5,319 nucleotides of DNA, from assembly GCA_026985685.1 (NCBI GenBank), contig JALSQA010000030.1, positions 1 to 5,319 of the forward strand. Reading direction: 5' to 3'. The notes below the pieces were generated by a model. It was not told where the DNA came from, did no database searches, and saw nothing but the letters and a program-made list of their open reading frames with translations. Numbering within the stretch: the first letter of the stretch is position 1; each line of letters begins with the position of its first letter. This stretch comes from Campylobacterales bacterium. Its GTDB lineage: Bacteria > Campylobacterota > Campylobacteria > Campylobacterales > QNZT01. Shown here piece after piece: positions 3,725-5,319 of the stretch. A program made the position numbers and the translations under genes.

Positions 3725-5319
3725 CTACTTTGCAATGGTGATTGCACCTGGTGCTTCAAATCTTGTTTTTCCAAATCTTGCATGGCAATAGTTACAGTTT
3801 GCATAGGCTCTACCTTCATGATAGTATCTCACTGAACTATTGACCACTGTGCCATTACTATCTAAAATTTGAGCTTTGAAATTGCCTGTAATTTTTTTAA
3901 TTGGTAAGCTGAAATTTTCACCTTTCCCTTTTGAAATATTTGCCAGAAGAGTTGTTCCATCTTCAAAATTAAGCCTTACTCTATATCCGTATGCTGATTT
4001 TGTACCGTTTAAATCTTTGAAGATTTTACCACCTGCAAAATTATGACAAATCATGCAAACTCTACCATGACAATGATCTCTTCCTTTATAAATATCATCT
4101 TTTGGGTTTAGATTGTTTAGCTGAATTAGAGAGTTTTTTTTCAAAAGATTCATATAAAATGCATCTACATGAAAATTGGTATCGTTTTTGGCAAATAGAA
4201 CAATTCCTCCATCGCTGTCGATTACTTGTGTAAAATATCTATAATTGCTCAAAAATGTTTGAAAGTTATAATTTGCAATCCTTCCCATAGCAATACCATC
4301 ATCAAGTGGATGATTTGGATCTATTGCCTTTAAAATTCCGCCTCCAAAATTATCTGTATCATCTACTCTGATATATGCATATGGAGTATAGATGTATTGA
4401 GCATCAAAATCTAGTTTTCCCTCTTTTTTGCTTACTATCGCTGCCCAAAAGCTGTTTTGTTTGCACTCGATTTTGCCATTATCGAAAACACAGGCACTAT
4501 AAGTTGTATCACCACTTTTTATATCTATGTTATATCGTACAAAGAGATACCTATTTTTAACGGCAAAATTTGTTACATATTTGTAGCCTTTGGTTTTGGT
4601 TGTCTCTGCCAGTAATATAGGGGTATCTGTAGTACCATCTTTTTTTACAGCCAATAAAATCGTATCGCTACCATAAATGACCCAATCATCTGTAAAACCT
4701 CGAATACGCTCTAATCTCTCATCCTTATCTTTTGTTACTTTGACAACTTTGTTGTTTTTTAAATTAACTCTATACAAATTACCGTCGGTAGCTATAAAGT
4801 AAAAATCACTCCCTTGAAACTTGGTAGTACCATGACCTGTTGCAATCGTTTTACCATCTAATGATATTTCACTTTTGGTGGCGTCGTTTTTATTGAGTTT
4901 ATAAAGTATTCCATCTGTCAAAAACAGACTATAAACAGTACCAGCAATATCCCCTTTATAATCCTGGCTTCCAGTACTCATCAGATCAATACATTCATCC
5001 ATGGAAAGAGAACATTTTTGTACCGTTTTTGTGTTACTATCATAAACCAAATATCCATCTATTTTCTCACCATAAGTTGGATAAGTAACACTTAAAAGCT
5101 TTTTATTCTCAAACGACAAAGGAATATCGTTCGTACTCATACTAGGTGTGACCAAAACTGTTTTGTTCATATCATCTACTGCCGTTAAGTACTGTCTGGT
5201 GCCAAGATAGTTAATTTTGCTATATGATGGTTTAGTAAGGTGTGCTGCACTACTGTTTTGTATCTTTTTACCATCGTCAAGTGTAATTTTATATGCCGTG
5301 CCATTTGAGACATATTGCA
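3725..5319 (-). CDS. Large exported diheme c-type cytochrome with propeller-like N-terminal region (5' end off window)
   Basis: The reading frame is open to the window edge: 49 further codons precede the ATG at 5170, so 530 residues are visible and the true start lies outside. The first 400 or so visible residues are beta-rich with recurring units of the type G-x-x-Y-x-[VIL]-x-[LN] (NGTAYKI, DGILYKLN, DGNLYRVN), suggesting a beta-propeller. Two close Cys pairs (C-x6-C near 4991-5014, C-x8-C near 4463-4492) may be disulfides. The C-terminal 115 residues hold two c-type heme sites, C-M-I-C-H and C-N-Y-C-H, separated by about 80 residues of beta-strand character. There is no Met after the first heme motif, so His ligation is likely (candidates in HCHGR before it and in YYHEGR before the second). 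CxxCH sites imply export. I do not recognise a named family. It is the first gene of the operon visible here, 9 bases before the TlpA-like gene. A role as an electron-transfer partner is inference. Confidence 0.85.
   Translation of the reverse strand, partial: QYVSNGTAYKITLDDGKKIQNSSAAHLTKPSYSKINYLGTRQYLTAVDDMNKTVLVTPSMSTNDIPLSFENKKLLSVTYPTYGEKIDGYLVYDSNTKTVQKCSLSMDECIDLMSTGSQDYKGDIAGTVYSLFLTDGILYKLNKNDATKSEISLDGKTIATGHGTTKFQGSDFYFIATDGNLYRVNLKNNKVVKVTKDKDERLERIRGFTDDWVIYGSDTILLAVKKDGTTDTPILLAETTKTKGYKYVTNFAVKNRYLFVRYNIDIKSGDTTYSACVFDNGKIECKQNSFWAAIVSKKEGKLDFDAQYIYTPYAYIRVDDTDNFGGGILKAIDPNHPLDDGIAMGRIANYNFQTFLSNYRYFTQVIDSDGGIVLFAKNDTNFHVDAFYMNLLKKNSLIQLNNLNPKDDIYKGRDHCHGRVCMICHNFAGGKIFKDLNGTKSAYGYRVRLNFEDGTTLLANISKGKGENFSLPIKKITGNFKAQILDSNGTVVNSSVRYYHEGRAYANCNYCHARFGKTRFEAPGAITIAK
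3782..3796 (-). other. c-type heme-binding motif 2 (CNYCH)
   Basis: TGT-AAC-TAT-TGC-CAT encodes C-N-Y-C-H, about 19 residues from the C-terminus. A possible distal histidine lies 8 residues before the first cysteine (YYHEGR). Confidence 0.8.
4043..4057 (-). other. c-type heme-binding motif 1 (CMICH)
   Basis: TGC-ATG-ATT-TGT-CAT encodes C-M-I-C-H. It is preceded by H-C-H-G-R-V, which adds an extra cysteine and two histidines that could serve as a ligand, and followed by N-F-A-G-G-K-I-F. Confidence 0.8.

Larger units (their letters stand above)
1056..5319 (-). other. Putative five-gene envelope redox operon (cytochrome - TlpA - DUF4266 - DUF3570 - ApbE)
   Basis: All five genes run in one direction with junctions of +9, -4, -10 and +4 bases, leaving no room for internal promoters or terminators between them. 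The TlpA-DUF4266-DUF3570-ApbE order matches an arrangement I remember from other Gram-negative genomes; this was not checked here. The promoter must lie upstream of 5319. Confidence 0.8.

Noticed and set aside
3635..3835. Plus-strand 66-codon open frame across the TlpA/cytochrome junction
   Set aside because: It is antisense to two firm genes, including a heme motif, with no family resemblance.
4375..4560. Plus-strand 61-codon open frame inside the cytochrome gene
   Set aside because: It is antisense to a continuous coding frame, and its Cys/His richness comes from reverse-complemented codons.
5168..5170. ATG at 5170 as the start of the cytochrome gene
   Set aside because: The frame stays open for 49 more codons to the window edge, with the same propeller-like composition. 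No signal peptide follows this ATG, although the heme sites require export.
1..5319. CRISPR arrays, insertion sequences, tRNA or rRNA genes
   Set aside because: No regularly spaced repeats, transposase frames, terminal inverted repeats or tRNA-like cloverleaf sequences were seen; nearly every base is within protein-coding genes.

Overview
The window is AT-rich bacterial DNA that most resembles Campylobacterota (formerly Epsilonproteobacteria, of the Sulfurimonas/Sulfurovum/Sulfurospirillum kind). This rests on the low GC, the A/T-ending codons, tightly packed genes, and a succinate dehydrogenase/fumarate reductase-type iron-sulfur subunit followed by yajQ. It is an impression from sequence character, not the result of a search.

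Plus strand, 1-1028: the 3' end of an SdhB/FrdB-like iron-sulfur subunit, then yajQ (start fixed by a Shine-Dalgarno at 212-217), then a small two-helix membrane protein that begins 2 bases after the yajQ stop. The three are probably cotranscribed. A 10-bp perfect inverted repeat lying inside the last codons of the third gene, plus a 27-base gap, separates them from a convergent minus-strand operon.

Minus strand, >5319 down to 1056: five genes in one direction, separated by only 9 bases, a 4-base overlap, a 10-base overlap and 4 bases. In transcription order they are (1) a large exported protein with propeller-like repeats and two C-terminal c-type heme sites, its N-terminus off the window; (2) a periplasmic TlpA-like thioredoxin; (3) a tiny DUF4266 lipoprotein ending in a glycine-rich CGCN tail; (4) a DUF3570 outer-membrane beta-barrel; (5) an ApbE-family FAD:protein FMN transferase. 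All the products except ApbE look exported. The set reads as an envelope redox or electron-transfer module built around covalent cofactors: c-type heme, probably FMN, and possibly something bound by the lipoprotein's cysteines.

The most striking observation is that the DUF3570 barrel carries three copies of the motif D-x-x-S-G-A-S. This matches the Dxx[S/T]GA[S/T] acceptor signature that ApbE enzymes flavinylate in NqrB/NqrC/RnfG-type proteins, and apbE is the next gene of the same operon. This suggests, without proving it, a multiply flavinylated outer-membrane barrel working with a heme protein and a small lipoprotein. A complication is that this ApbE has no visible signal peptide and has Ser where the HI(I/L)DP motif normally has its aspartate. 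A second unusual point is that the glycine codons of the DUF4266 tail also form the ribosome-binding site for the DUF3570 gene.
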